The position numbers and the translations under genes are program-made. The notes beneath the pieces were generated by a model. It did no database searches. It worked only from the letters and a program-made list of their open reading frames with translations, and was not told the origin of the DNA. A stretch of DNA of 64,000 nucleotides from Micromonospora sp. WMMD1128 (GTDB lineage Bacteria; Actinomycetota; Actinomycetes; Mycobacteriales; Micromonosporaceae): positions 1,067,501-1,131,500 of the forward strand of contig NZ_CP114902.1 of the NCBI RefSeq assembly GCF_027497235.1, in the 5' to 3' direction. Numbering within the stretch: position 1 is the first letter of the stretch; each line of letters opens with the position of its first letter. Positions 1 to 9,425 of this stretch are shown here, piece after piece.

Positions 1-1075
<1,075 letters not shown>

Positions 1076-1149
1076 CAAGCTGCTACGCGTCCACTGTGCA
1101 ACTCTGAACAAACACCACCCGCCAGGGGTTGGTTGACATGTTCATAGAG

Positions 1150-1266
1150 TTACGGCGGTCATGGCGGAGGGGAAACGCCCGGTAACATTCCGAACCCGGA
1201 AGCTAAGCCCTCCAGCGCCGATGGTACTGCACTCGGGAGGGTGTGGGAGAGTAGGACACCGCCGGA
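1150..1266 (+). rRNA. rrf: 5S ribosomal RNA
   Basis: A 117-nt gene about 75 nt after the 23S end, in the usual rrs-rrl-rrf order. The ends TTACGGCGGTCATGGCG and GGACACCGCCGGA pair to form helix I, and the internal CCGAACCCGGAAGCTAAG block is the conserved 5S loop B/C region. It is followed directly by a strong terminator. Confidence 0.95.
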
Positions 1267-1275
1267 CAAACCTTC

Positions 1276-1310
1276 AGTTCAGGGCCACCCCCACGGGGTG
1301 GCCCTGAACT
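1276..1310 (+). terminator. rRNA operon terminator
   Basis: A perfect 16-bp inverted repeat (arms 1276-1291 and 1295-1310) with a 3-nt loop, 10 nt after the 5S gene. There is no U-tract, as is usual for actinobacterial terminators. It also lies 15 nt beyond the stop codon of the convergent gene at 1325, so it may act in both directions. Confidence 0.85.
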
Positions 1311-1324
1311 GCGTTTCCGGCCGC

Positions 1325-2005
1325 TCACGAACGGCGCTGGACGCCCTCGCGGATCTCGCGGAACAGTGTCGCCGCCTCGGTGAGCGGGCGTCCCGGGAGC
1401 ATGCCCATCGCCACACTGCCGTGATCCGCCCAGCCGCACACCGCGAAGTCGCCGCCGTCGCCGGTCGTCGTGCCGCACTTCATCACGCCACCGAGCCGGC
1501 CGGCGTCGACCTCGCGCACGCCGGCCACCTTGCCGGTCTCGTCGGCCATCAGGTCGAAGAGCGTGTCCAGGTCCCGTTCCGGCTGCCAGAGCAGGGTGGT
1601 CCCGCCGAACAGCAGCACCGACCGTTTCGCGTCCGCCGGGTCCGCGTAGACCGTACCGATGCTGTGGTCCAGCTCGATGTCGGCGGCGAAGCCGTCGCGC
1701 AGGTATTCGGCGGTGCTGCGGGCCCGTTCGCTGTCGTCACGGGTGAGTCCGGCCACGGCGTCCGGTTGGGTGAGCTGGGCGTCCTTCTCCTTCAGGACCC
1801 CCCAGCCGGCCAGGCCCAGTGCGCCGGCGCCGGCGACGCCGACCGCCAGCGCGGCGGCCAGCACGATCTTCCGGCGCCGGGAGGTGGGTTTGCGTTCGGG
1901 CTCCAGCGCGGGGTCGCGGCGGCTCAGCCGGATCGGCTCGTCGGTCAGCTCGACCGGACCGTTACCCCCGTCGACCGGCCGCTCGGTGAGATGCGCGTCG
2001 GACAT
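1325..2005 (-). CDS. Single-pass membrane protein of unknown function (paralog of the C-terminus of 15952-17514)
   Basis: Predicted 226 aa. The start is the ATG at 2005, giving a charged cytoplasmic N-terminus (about 45 aa), one hydrophobic helix at about residues 46-70, and an extracytoplasmic domain of about 155 aa. Upstream extension of this frame runs antisense through valS and is not believed. The outer domain has the pattern LFGGTTLL, then CGTT...VCGWADHGS, then a C-terminal helix. The gene at 15952 carries the same pattern (LFGSTGL, CAVG...VVCTSVDHGS) after its membrane helix, so the two are paralogs. Function is unknown; no catalytic motif is visible. Its 5' end faces valS, with 69 nt between the two starts. 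Confidence 0.75.
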   Translation of the reverse strand: MSDAHLTERPVDGGNGPVELTDEPIRLSRRDPALEPERKPTSRRRKIVLAAALAVGVAGAGALGLAGWGVLKEKDAQLTQPDAVAGLTRDDSERARSTAEYLRDGFAADIELDHSIGTVYADPADAKRSVLLFGGTTLLWQPERDLDTLFDLMADETGKVAGVREVDAGRLGGVMKCGTTTGDGGDFAVCGWADHGSVAMGMLPGRPLTEAATLFREIREGVQRRS

Positions 2006-2062
2006 GTCCGCCACCGTACGCGAATCACAGGTGGCGCACGTCGGGTCCCGGAAAGCCCTCCG

Positions 2063-2068
2063 TAGACT
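2063..2068 (+). promoter_or_regulatory. -10 element of valS, leaderless type
   Basis: TAGACT lies 6 nt before the GTG start of valS, the spacing expected when transcription begins at the start codon. No Shine-Dalgarno sequence precedes the start. Confidence 0.5.
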
Positions 2069-2074
2069 TTCAGG

Positions 2075-4693
2075 GTGACCGAGAGACTGGACGCCCGACG
2101 CCCCGACGCCCCGACCCTTGCCGGCCAGTACCAGCCCGGCGAGGTAGAGCAGCGACGGTACGAGCAGTGGGTAGCCGGCGGGCACTTCCGGGCGTCGGCG
2201 GACAGTGACAAGCCGCCGTTCACCATCGTCATCCCGCCGCCCAACGTCACCGGCTCGCTGCACATGGGCCACGCGTTCGAGCACACGCTGATGGACGCGC
2301 TCACCAGGCGCAAGCGGATGCAGGGTTACGAGGCCCTCTGGCTGCCCGGCATGGACCACGCCGGCATCGCCACCCAGAACCTGGTCGAGCGGCAGCTCGC
2401 CGGCGAGGGGTTGTCCCGGCACGACCTCGGCCGGGAAAAGTTCGTCGAGCGGGTGTGGCAGTGGAAGGCCGAGTCCGGCGGCGCGATCCTCGGCCAGATG
2501 CGCCGGCTCGGCGACGCGGTCGACTGGGACCGCGAACGCTTCACCATGGACGAGGGCCTCTCCCGGGCCGTGCAGACCATGTTCAAGAAGCTCTTCGACG
2601 ACGGCTTGATCTACCGCGCCAACCGGATCATCAACTGGTGTCCGCGCTGCCTCACCGCGCTCTCCGACATCGAGGTGGAGCACACCGACGACGAGGGCGA
2701 GCTGGTCTCGATCCGCTACGGCGACGAGGTCGTCGTGGCCACCACCCGGGCCGAGACCATGCTCGGTGACACCGCGGTCGCGGTGCACCCGGACGACGAG
2801 CGCTACCGGCACCTGATCGGCACCGAGGTGGCGCTGCCGCTCACCGACCGGCGGATCCCGATCGTCGCGGACGAGCACGTCGACCCGGCCTTCGGCACCG
2901 GCATGGTCAAGGTGACGCCGGCGCACGACCCGAACGACTTCGAGATCGGCCAGCGGCACGACCTGCCCGCCCTGACGATCATGGACGAGCGCGGCGTCAT
3001 CACCGCGCCCGGTCCGTTCCAGGGCCTGGACCGGTACGAGGCCCGCCCGGCGATCGTGGCGGCGCTGCGTGAGCAGGGCCGGATCGTGGCCGAGAAGCGG
3101 CCGTACCTGCACGCGGTGGGGCACTGCTCGCGGTGCAAGACGACCGTCGAGCCGCGGCTGTCCCTCCAGTGGTTCGTCAACACCGGCCCGCTGGCGAAGG
3201 CGGCCGGCGACGCGGTGCGCGACGGCCGGGTGAAGATCGAGCCGGCGGAGCTGGCCAAGCGCTACTTCGCCTGGGTCGACAACATGCACGACTGGTGCAT
3301 CTCCCGCCAGTTGTGGTGGGGGCACCGCATCCCGGTCTGGTACGGCCCGGCCGGCGAGATCGTCTGCGTCGGCCCGGACGAGGCGCCGCCGACCGGCGAC
3401 GGCTGGCGGCAGGACGAGGACGTGCTCGACACCTGGTTCTCCAGCGGCCTGTGGCCGTTCTCCACCCTCGGCTGGCCGGAGCAGACCCCCGACCTGGCGA
3501 AGTTCTATCCGACGAGCGTCCTGGTCACCGGCTACGACATCCTGTTCTTCTGGGTCGCCCGGATGATGATGTTCGGCCTGTACGCGATGGACGGCGTCCA
3601 GCCGTTCGACGTGGTGGCGCTGCACGGCATGGTGCGCGACGAGCACGGCAAGAAGATGTCGAAGTCGTTCGGCAACGTGGTCGACCCGCTCGACTGGATC
3701 GACCGGTTCGGCGCCGACGCCACCCGGTTCACGCTGGCCCGGGGCGCCAACCCGGGCCAGGACGTGCCGGTGAGCGAGGAGTGGTGCCAGGGCTCCCGCA
3801 ACTTCTGCAACAAGCTCTGGAACGCCACCCGGTTCGCGCTGCTCAACGGCGCGCACACCGAGGGTCCGCTGCCCGTGGCCGGCGACCTGTCGACGGTCGA
3901 CAGGTGGATCCTGTCCCGGCTGGCGCACGTCACCGCGGAGGTGGACGAGCAGTTCGAGGCGTACGAGTTCGCGAAGGTCTGTGATCTGCTCTACCACTTC
4001 GCCTGGGACGACGTCTGCGACTGGTACGTGGAGTTGAGCAAGCCGGTGCTCGCCGAGGGCGGGCCGGCGGCGGACGCCACCCGGCGGGTGCTGGGCCACG
4101 TGCTGGACCAGCTCCTGCGGCTGCTGCATCCGGTGATCCCGTTCGTCACCGACGAGCTGTGGACCGCGCTGACCGGCGCGGAGACGCTGCTGCGGACGGA
4201 CTGGCCGGTGGCCGACCGTACCGGCATCGACGACGCCGCGGAGGTGGAGGTCGCCACGTTGCAGCGGGTGGTGACCGAGGTCCGGCGGTTCCGTTCGGAC
4301 CAGGGGCTGCGGCCGACGCAGCGGGTCGCCGCCCGGCTCGACGGCCTGGCCGGCGCGGGCATCGCGGCGCACGAGCCGCTGGTCCGGTCGCTGGCCCGGC
4401 TCGACGCGCCCGGCGACGACTTCCAGGCCGCCGCCACGCTCGCCATGCCCGGCGAGGTCAGTGTCGCGCTCGACACCCGCGGCGCGATCGACGTGGCCGC
4501 CGAGCGGGCCCGGCTCACCAAGGACCGGGCGGCGGCGGAGAAGGAGGCCACCCAGGCGCGGGCGAAGCTGGACAATCCGGCGTTCGTCGGCAAGGCGCCG
4601 GAGCCGGTGGTCGCGAAGATCCGTGAGCGGCTGGCGGTGGCCGAGACGGACCTGGTCCGGATCGACGCCGCGTTGCAGGCGTTGCCCTCATGA
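2075..4693 (+). CDS. valS: Valine--tRNA ligase
   Basis: Charges tRNA-Val with valine in the cytoplasm (class I synthetase). At 872 aa it is full length for actinobacteria. The HIGH-type signature is H63-M-G-H66 after PPPNVTG. The connective-peptide editing domain follows at about residues 185-340, with KMSKS at 527-531. The anticodon-binding domain and the C-terminal coiled coil (rich in Ala, Glu and Arg) are at about 800-872. The GTG start at 2075 sits 6 nt after a TAGACT -10 element. No tRNA-binding leader is visible, unlike ileS. It is followed by folC after 58 nt, the usual actinobacterial order. Long reverse-strand open frames here are shadows. Confidence 0.97.
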   Translation: MTERLDARRPDAPTLAGQYQPGEVEQRRYEQWVAGGHFRASADSDKPPFTIVIPPPNVTGSLHMGHAFEHTLMDALTRRKRMQGYEALWLPGMDHAGIATQNLVERQLAGEGLSRHDLGREKFVERVWQWKAESGGAILGQMRRLGDAVDWDRERFTMDEGLSRAVQTMFKKLFDDGLIYRANRIINWCPRCLTALSDIEVEHTDDEGELVSIRYGDEVVVATTRAETMLGDTAVAVHPDDERYRHLIGTEVALPLTDRRIPIVADEHVDPAFGTGMVKVTPAHDPNDFEIGQRHDLPALTIMDERGVITAPGPFQGLDRYEARPAIVAALREQGRIVAEKRPYLHAVGHCSRCKTTVEPRLSLQWFVNTGPLAKAAGDAVRDGRVKIEPAELAKRYFAWVDNMHDWCISRQLWWGHRIPVWYGPAGEIVCVGPDEAPPTGDGWRQDEDVLDTWFSSGLWPFSTLGWPEQTPDLAKFYPTSVLVTGYDILFFWVARMMMFGLYAMDGVQPFDVVALHGMVRDEHGKKMSKSFGNVVDPLDWIDRFGADATRFTLARGANPGQDVPVSEEWCQGSRNFCNKLWNATRFALLNGAHTEGPLPVAGDLSTVDRWILSRLAHVTAEVDEQFEAYEFAKVCDLLYHFAWDDVCDWYVELSKPVLAEGGPAADATRRVLGHVLDQLLRLLHPVIPFVTDELWTALTGAETLLRTDWPVADRTGIDDAAEVEVATLQRVVTEVRRFRSDQGLRPTQRVAARLDGLAGAGIAAHEPLVRSLARLDAPGDDFQAAATLAMPGEVSVALDTRGAIDVAAERARLTKDRAAAEKEATQARAKLDNPAFVGKAPEPVVAKIRERLAVAETDLVRIDAALQALPS

Positions 4694-4751
4694 GCGCGAG
4701 GAGTGAGCCGGGGTTGCGAGCCCCGCAGTCGCGAACAAAGGATGGCTCCGC

Positions 4752-6095
4752 GTGAGTGACCGTAGCGATCACGCCGCGTTCGCCGAGGTGGAGGCCGCGC
4801 TCAATGCGCGCGGCTTCACCCGGATGCGGTTCGAGCTGGAGAAGATCGAGAGTCTGCTGGACCTGCTGGGCAGCCCGCAGCGGGCGTACCCGTCGATCCA
4901 CCTGACCGGCACCAACGGCAAGACCTCGACGGCCCGGATGATCGACTCGCTGTTGCGGGCGTTCGGGCTGCACACCGGGCGTTACACCAGCCCGCACCTG
5001 GAGACCGTGCGGGAGCGGATCAGCCTGGACGGCGAGCCGGTGAGCGAGGAACGGTTCGTGGCGACGTACCGCGAGATCGCGCCCTTGGCCGAGCTGGTCG
5101 ACCAGCGGGTGGCCGAACCGCTGACGTACTTCGACCTGACCACGGCGCTGGCGTTCGCCACGTTCGCCGACGCCCCGGTCGACGTCGCGGTGGTGGAGGT
5201 GGGGCTGGGCGGCGCGGAGGACGCGACGAACGTGATCCAGGCCGGCGTCGCCGTGATCACCCCGATCGGCCTGGACCACACCGAGTGGCTGGGCGACACG
5301 ATCGAGGACATCGCCCTGCACAAGGCGGGCATCATCCACCCCGGCGCCACCGTGATCGCGGCGGCGCAGGAGGACGAGGCGGCCCGGCCGATCCTGGAAC
5401 GCTGCGCCGAGGTCAACGCCACCGTCGCCCGGGAGGGCGCCGAGTTCGGGGTGCTGCGCCGGGCGGTCGCCGTCGGCGGCCAGGTGTTGAACATCCAGGG
5501 CCTGGGCGGGGTGTACGAGGAGGTCTTCCTCCCGTTGCACGGCGCGCACCAGGCCCAGAACGCGGCCGTGGCGCTGGCCGCGGTGGAGGCGTTCCTGGGC
5601 GCCGGCGCGCGGCGGCAGCTCGACATCGAGGCGGTCCGGGAGGGCTTCGCCGCGGCCAGCTCCCCGGGCCGGCTGGAGCGGGTACGCAACGCCCCCACGG
5701 TGCTGCTCGACGGCGCGCACAACCCGCACGGGATGGCCGCCACGGTCACCGCGTTGCAGGAGGAGTTCGCGTTCAGCAAGCTCGTCGGCGTGCTGGCCGT
5801 GCTCGGCGACAAGGACGCCGCAAGCCTGCTCGAACTGCTCGAACCGGTGCTCGACACGGTCGTGGTCGCGGCGAACAGCTCCCCCCGGGCCATGCCCGTC
5901 GACGAGCTGGCCGAGCTGGCCCGGGAGGTCTTCGGCCCGGACCGGGTGCAGGTGGCCCGGGACATGCCGGACGCCATCGAGGCGGCCGTGGCCGAGGCCG
6001 AGTCCGACGTGCCGGGTGAGCTGGCCGGCGTGGGCGTCCTGATCACCGGTTCGGTGGTGACCGTGGCCGACGCCCGCCGGCTGTTCAAGCGATGA
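4752..6095 (+). CDS. folC: Bifunctional folylpolyglutamate synthase/dihydrofolate synthase
   Basis: An ATP-dependent Mur-ligase-like enzyme that adds glutamate to dihydropteroate and to folates; 447 aa, usual length. The P-loop GTNGKTS is at residues 53-59, followed by the folate-loop region (YTSPHLETVRERI), the EVGLGGAEDATN segment, and the C-terminal ligase domain with LLDGAHNPHG. The GTG start at 4752 follows AAAGGATGG, a reasonable ribosome binding site. The stop overlaps the next start (ATGA at 6092-6095), so the DUF4233 gene is probably translationally coupled. Confidence 0.96.
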   Translation: MSDRSDHAAFAEVEAALNARGFTRMRFELEKIESLLDLLGSPQRAYPSIHLTGTNGKTSTARMIDSLLRAFGLHTGRYTSPHLETVRERISLDGEPVSEERFVATYREIAPLAELVDQRVAEPLTYFDLTTALAFATFADAPVDVAVVEVGLGGAEDATNVIQAGVAVITPIGLDHTEWLGDTIEDIALHKAGIIHPGATVIAAAQEDEAARPILERCAEVNATVAREGAEFGVLRRAVAVGGQVLNIQGLGGVYEEVFLPLHGAHQAQNAAVALAAVEAFLGAGARRQLDIEAVREGFAAASSPGRLERVRNAPTVLLDGAHNPHGMAATVTALQEEFAFSKLVGVLAVLGDKDAASLLELLEPVLDTVVVAANSSPRAMPVDELAELAREVFGPDRVQVARDMPDAIEAAVAEAESDVPGELAGVGVLITGSVVTVADARRLFKR

Positions 6096-6595
6096 CCGGC
6101 CCGGAGCCGCGCCCGGACACGCAGCCGGGTCCGGGCGGCGAGGCGGGTCCAGGCGGCGAGGCGGGTCCAGGCGGCGAGCCGGGTCCAGGCGGCGAGGCGG
6201 GTCCAGGCGCGGAGCAGCGCCCGGAGCGGCCGGGTGGCGCGGGTCCGGGCGGCGTCCGCCGGTCCGGGCTGCGCAACCCCGACAAGGCGGTACGCGGCCT
6301 GGGCGCCGGCACGCTCTCGCTGGAGGCGCTGGTGCTGTTGCTGGCCATCCAGCCGATCCGGGTGGTCGGCGGTGACCTGGGCGGCGCCGCGGTCGGCGCG
6401 ATCGTCGCGCTGGCGGTGGCCTGCGTGGTGTTGGCCGGGATGATGCGCCGCGGCTGGGCGTGGCACGCCGGCACCGTGGTGCAGGGCCTGCTGCTGCTTT
6501 CCGGTCTGCTGCACTGGTCGCTGCTCGTGCTCGGGGTGATCTTCGCGCTGGTGTGGGCGTACGCGTGGCACGTGCGGCGGGTCATCCTCGGCTGA
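6092..6595 (+). CDS. DUF4233 family membrane protein
   Basis: A 167-aa protein whose ATG overlaps the folC stop. The N-terminal 40 residues are low-complexity, made of a hexapeptide repeat of the form xGPGGE encoded by an 18-bp DNA repeat. The rest matches the DUF4233 pattern: GLGAGTLSLEALVLLLAIQP, then about three or four hydrophobic helices ending in AYAWHVRRVI. DUF4233 genes follow folC in many actinobacteria, which suggests an envelope or folate-linked role, but the function is unknown. Confidence 0.88.
   Translation: MTGPEPRPDTQPGPGGEAGPGGEAGPGGEPGPGGEAGPGAEQRPERPGGAGPGGVRRSGLRNPDKAVRGLGAGTLSLEALVLLLAIQPIRVVGGDLGGAAVGAIVALAVACVVLAGMMRRGWAWHAGTVVQGLLLLSGLLHWSLLVLGVIFALVWAYAWHVRRVILG
6125..6214 (+). 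repeat. 18-bp minisatellite, five units, inside the DUF4233 gene
   Basis: Five consecutive 18-bp units (6125, 6143, 6161, 6179, 6197), consensus GCGGGTCCAGGCGGCGAG, in frame, each encoding a hexapeptide of the type A/P-G-P-G-G-E. The last unit has diverged. The unit is a multiple of three, so changes in copy number would keep the frame. Confidence 0.85.
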
Positions 6596-6608
6596 GCGCT
6601 GTTTCTCG

Positions 6609-6662
6609 GTTAAGCGGGGCCCCTTCCTATACCGCAGGCGTTAAGAAGGGGCCCCGCCTTGC
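6609..6662. repeat. GGGGCCCC palindromic element, copy 1
   Basis: A 54-nt element with the pattern GTTAAGC-GGGGCCCC-TTCCTATACCG-...-CGTTAAG-AAGGGGCCCC-GCCTT. Both GGGGCCCC cores are self-complementary and the arms pair with each other. It sits between the convergent 3' ends of the DUF4233 gene (stop 6595) and the VOC-fusion gene (stop 6666). Five further copies occur in the window. A role as a bidirectional terminator is inferred. Confidence 0.8.
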
Positions 6663-6665
6663 ATC

Positions 6666-7919
6666 TCAGGCGTCGGCGAGGGACCGCCACTGGGTGAGCG
6701 CGACGCCGTGACCGTCGGGGTCGCGGAAGGCAGCGGCCCACACCTCCAGCTTGGTGCCCCGGTTGACCACGCGCGGGGCGTACGTGAAACGCACGCCGCC
6801 CTCGCGCAGCCGCTCGTACGCCGCCTGGATGTCGTCGACCTCCAGGTTGACGTGCACCAGCCGGCGGCTGATCGGGGCGGCCCCGGTGACCCGGCGCAGC
6901 ACCAGCCGGGTCGGCCCGGAACCGAGCACGGCGTTGCCCTCGCCCCGGTCCAGCTCGTCGAAGCCCAGCTCCCGGTAGAAGTCGAGGGACCGGTCCAGGT
7001 CGGTGACGAGCAGGGTGATGCCGACGCCGCTGATCGGGCTGGCCAGCTCGTCCGGCTCGGCGGCGCCGGTCGGGCCGAAGATCGCCTCGTCCAGCTCCCG
7101 CGGGGTGGGCGGCGCGTCCGGCTCCGGGGTGTCGAGCGGCACGTCGATCGACTCCACCGGCACGGTGTCCGGGGCCTGCTCCTCGGCCGGCGGACGGGGC
7201 GACGGCGCGCGTCGGGGGAGCCGGCCGAGCGGGAGCGGCTCGACCAGTTGCCCCTCCAGCACGACCGGGCCGCCGGGGCGCTGCGGGCGCATCACCACCG
7301 GCTCACGTTCCTCGGGCCGGGCCGGGACGTCGGCCGGCAGCGGGTCCGGCGCGGGCGGGTAGTCGTCGCGGAAGTCGTCCTCCGGGGCGCGTCCGGCCCA
7401 CGGCGGGGCCTCCTGCCCGATGAGCGTCTCGTCGGGCGGGTCCGCCTCGGCGTACTCGGGGGGCAGGTCGGCGGGCGTGCCGACGCTCTCGGCGTGGGTG
7501 GGCACCTCGTCCCAGAGCACCCGGACGTGGCGCTGGTCGTCGAGGGCCACCCGCACGGGCAGCGCCTGGCCGAGCGAGGGCCACTTGGCGACCGGCACCC
7601 GAGGCTCGATGATCTTCTTGGATCGGGGCGGCAGCCCCGGGGCGTCGATCACCAGTTGCAGCTCGCAGCGGCCGAACGCGTACTGGCTCGGTGGTTCGGA
7701 GGCGCTGTGCACGTGCCCCAGGCCGACCACCCAGGTGCGCCCGCCGCCGCGCACCATGGCCAGGGCGACCGCCAGCACCAGCAACGCGACGCCGAGCGCC
7801 ACGATCGCCCAACTGGTCATGCCGAGCCCGAACAGGGTCACGAAGGTGGCCACGGTGCCCAGCACCGCGCCGATCAGTTTGCGTACCGGCGCGATGGTGC
7901 GGTTCCCGCCATTCGCCAC
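6666..7919 (-). CDS. Two-helix membrane protein fused to a C-terminal glyoxalase/VOC domain
   Basis: Predicted 417 aa. Residues about 11-60 hold two hydrophobic helices, followed by a soluble domain with YAFGRCELQLVIDAPG to about 150. A Pro/Asp/Glu-rich linker runs to about 290. The C-terminal 125 residues are a vicinal-oxygen-chelate (glyoxalase/bleomycin resistance) fold, with ITLLVTDLDRSLDFYRELGF, a LVHVNLEVDD strand, and FRDPDGHGVALTQW at the end. VOC domains usually bind a metal and act on small electrophiles or bind drugs; the substrate here cannot be told. The fusion to a membrane anchor is unusual. The start ATG at 7919 is followed at once by the first hydrophobic helix, which supports it. 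Confidence 0.85.
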   Translation of the reverse strand: MANGGNRTIAPVRKLIGAVLGTVATFVTLFGLGMTSWAIVALGVALLVLAVALAMVRGGGRTWVVGLGHVHSASEPPSQYAFGRCELQLVIDAPGLPPRSKKIIEPRVPVAKWPSLGQALPVRVALDDQRHVRVLWDEVPTHAESVGTPADLPPEYAEADPPDETLIGQEAPPWAGRAPEDDFRDDYPPAPDPLPADVPARPEEREPVVMRPQRPGGPVVLEGQLVEPLPLGRLPRRAPSPRPPAEEQAPDTVPVESIDVPLDTPEPDAPPTPRELDEAIFGPTGAAEPDELASPISGVGITLLVTDLDRSLDFYRELGFDELDRGEGNAVLGSGPTRLVLRRVTGAAPISRRLVHVNLEVDDIQAAYERLREGGVRFTYAPRVVNRGTKLEVWAAAFRDPDGHGVALTQWRSLADA

Positions 7920-8062
7920 AGTGGACCTCCCAGGGGTTCCAGGGCCAGGCTAGGCCGCCACGGCGGGCCAGGGAAGATGCAGCCGCCGCGCCGGAGCCGG
8001 GACCGGGTCGCTACGCTGACCGTACCCAGCCCAGCCGGTTTGAGCGCACAGGAGGCAACAGC

Positions 8063-8488
8063 GTGTCCAGCAGCAGCCCGGACGAGCGGACGCTCGTACT
8101 GATCAAGCCCGACGCGGTGCGCCGTGGTCTGGTGGGCGAGATCCTGTCCCGGTTCGAGCGCAAGGGCCTGCGGATCGACGCGCTGGTGAACCGGACCATG
8201 GACGGCGACTTCGCCGACCAGCACTACGCCGAGCACGTCGACAAGCCGTTCTACCCGCCGCTGAAGACGTTCATGACCGGCGGCCCGCTGGTGGCGCTGG
8301 TGCTCTCCGGCGACCAGGTGATCGACGTGGTCCGCGGGATGATCGGCAGCACCGACGGCCGTAAGGCCGCCGCCGGCACCATCCGCGGCGACCTGTCCCT
8401 GTCGAACCGGGAGAACCTGGTGCACGCCTCCGACTCGGTGGACAGCGCCAAGCGCGAGATCGCCCTCTGGTTCCCCGAGCTGGACTGA
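8063..8488 (+). CDS. ndk: Nucleoside diphosphate kinase
   Basis: Transfers the gamma phosphate of ATP to nucleoside diphosphates through a phosphohistidine. At 141 aa it is the normal length. The family start TLVLIKPDAVRRGL and the C-terminal segment RENLVHASDSVDSAKREI are clear. The usual active-site block NxxH is altered: the sequence reads SNRENLVHASDS, with the His in the expected place. GTG 8063 follows a strong AGGAGG; the frame upstream is not coding. A TACGCT -10-like hexamer lies about 45 nt upstream. Transcription probably ends at the hairpin at 8500-8530. Confidence 0.96.
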   Translation: MSSSSPDERTLVLIKPDAVRRGLVGEILSRFERKGLRIDALVNRTMDGDFADQHYAEHVDKPFYPPLKTFMTGGPLVALVLSGDQVIDVVRGMIGSTDGRKAAAGTIRGDLSLSNRENLVHASDSVDSAKREIALWFPELD

Positions 8489-8499
8489 CGTCCTTCCGA

Positions 8500-8530
8500 C
8501 GGCCCCGGTCCCCGCACGGGACCGGGGCCG
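8500..8530. terminator. Bidirectional hairpin terminator between ndk and the ECF sigma gene
   Basis: A 13-bp perfect stem (8500-8512 with 8518-8530) and a 5-nt loop, between convergent genes ending at 8488 and 8541. It has no U-tract. Confidence 0.8.
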
Positions 8531-8540
8531 CCGCGTGCGC

Positions 8541-9425
8541 TCAGCCGCCGATCCGGGTCAGTTTGTCGGGGTTGCCGACCAGGTAGAGGTCGGTGATCCG
8601 GCCGTCGGCGGCGGCGACGCCGAGGGTGTACCGGAGGCCGCCCGGCCAGCTCAGCACCAGCGCGGGCGCACCGTTGAGCTCCACCGGCGTGGCCCGCACC
8701 CCGGGGCGGCGGCGGCCGTACACGCCGGCGAAGAACCGGGCGATCCGGTCCGCGCCGTACACCGGGTTGCGGGCCGCGCGGATCCGTCCGCCGCCGTCGG
8801 ACCAGGCGGTGGCGTCGGCCGCGACCAGGCCGGTCAGCCGGGCCAGGTCGCCGTCGCGGGCGGCGGCGAGGAACGCGTCGAGCAGCCGCCGCTGCTCGGC
8901 CGGGCCCGCGGTGAAGCGCCGCCGTTCCCCGGCGAGCCGGGACGCCGCGCGGTGGTGCAGCTGGCGGCAGTCCGCCGCCGACCGGTCCAGGATGTCGCCG
9001 ATCTCCGCGTACGGCATGGCGAACGCGGTGTGCAGCACGTACACCGCCCGTTCCGGCGGGGTGAGTCGCTCCAGCAGGTGCAGCAGGGCGGTGGAGACCG
9101 ACTCCCGCAGCTCGACGGTCTCCAGCGGCCCGAACGGCGACGGGTCGGTGCGGACCGGTTCGGGCAGCCACGGGCCGACGTACGTCTCCCGGGCGGCCTG
9201 GCGGGCGCGGAGCCGGTCCAGCGCCAGCCGGGTCACCACCCGGGACAGGTACCGGCGTGGCTCGGCGACCGTCTCCCGGTCGACGTCGAGCCAGCGCAGG
9301 TACGTCTCCTGGAGCACGTCCTCGGCGTCGTGCAGGCTGCCCAGCAACCGGTACGCCAGCCCGAGCAGCATCGGCCGGTGCGCGGTGAGCGCACCGGCCG
9401 CCTCCGCCGCGCCGATCGCGGTCAC
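8541..9425 (-). CDS. ECF41-type RNA polymerase sigma factor with C-terminal SnoaL-like domain
   Basis: Predicted 294 aa. Sigma region 2 is at about residues 10-75 (AYRLLGSLHDAEDVLQETYLRW) and region 4 at about 110-165. A SnoaL/NTF2-like domain runs from about 180 to the end. All three ECF41 signature motifs are present: WLPEP in the linker, DGGGR and the C-terminal NPDKL. In this family the C-terminal domain controls the sigma factor in place of a separate anti-sigma protein. The GTG start overlaps the stop of the carboxymuconolactone decarboxylase-like gene (GTGA at 9422-9425), so the two are co-translated. A GTG start further upstream in this frame is rejected because it would lie inside the partner gene. 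Confidence 0.92.
   Translation of the reverse strand: MTAIGAAEAAGALTAHRPMLLGLAYRLLGSLHDAEDVLQETYLRWLDVDRETVAEPRRYLSRVVTRLALDRLRARQAARETYVGPWLPEPVRTDPSPFGPLETVELRESVSTALLHLLERLTPPERAVYVLHTAFAMPYAEIGDILDRSAADCRQLHHRAASRLAGERRRFTAGPAEQRRLLDAFLAAARDGDLARLTGLVAADATAWSDGGGRIRAARNPVYGADRIARFFAGVYGRRRPGVRATPVELNGAPALVLSWPGGLRYTLGVAAADGRITDLYLVGNPDKLTRIGG

Noticed and set aside
1133..1150. TTGACA followed by TAGAGT in the 23S-5S spacer, resembling a promoter
   Set aside because: The spacing between the two hexamers is only 6 nt, and the spacer is part of the rRNA precursor.
1325..4372. Reverse-strand open frame of about 1000 codons across valS
   Set aside because: High G+C content makes long antisense frames common. 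The valS protein has all family motifs; only the last 227 codons of the reverse frame (stop 1325, start 2005) belong to a real gene.
6125..6214. CRISPR array
   Set aside because: The repeats are directly adjacent, in frame and coding; there are no spacers. The same holds for 60853-60978.
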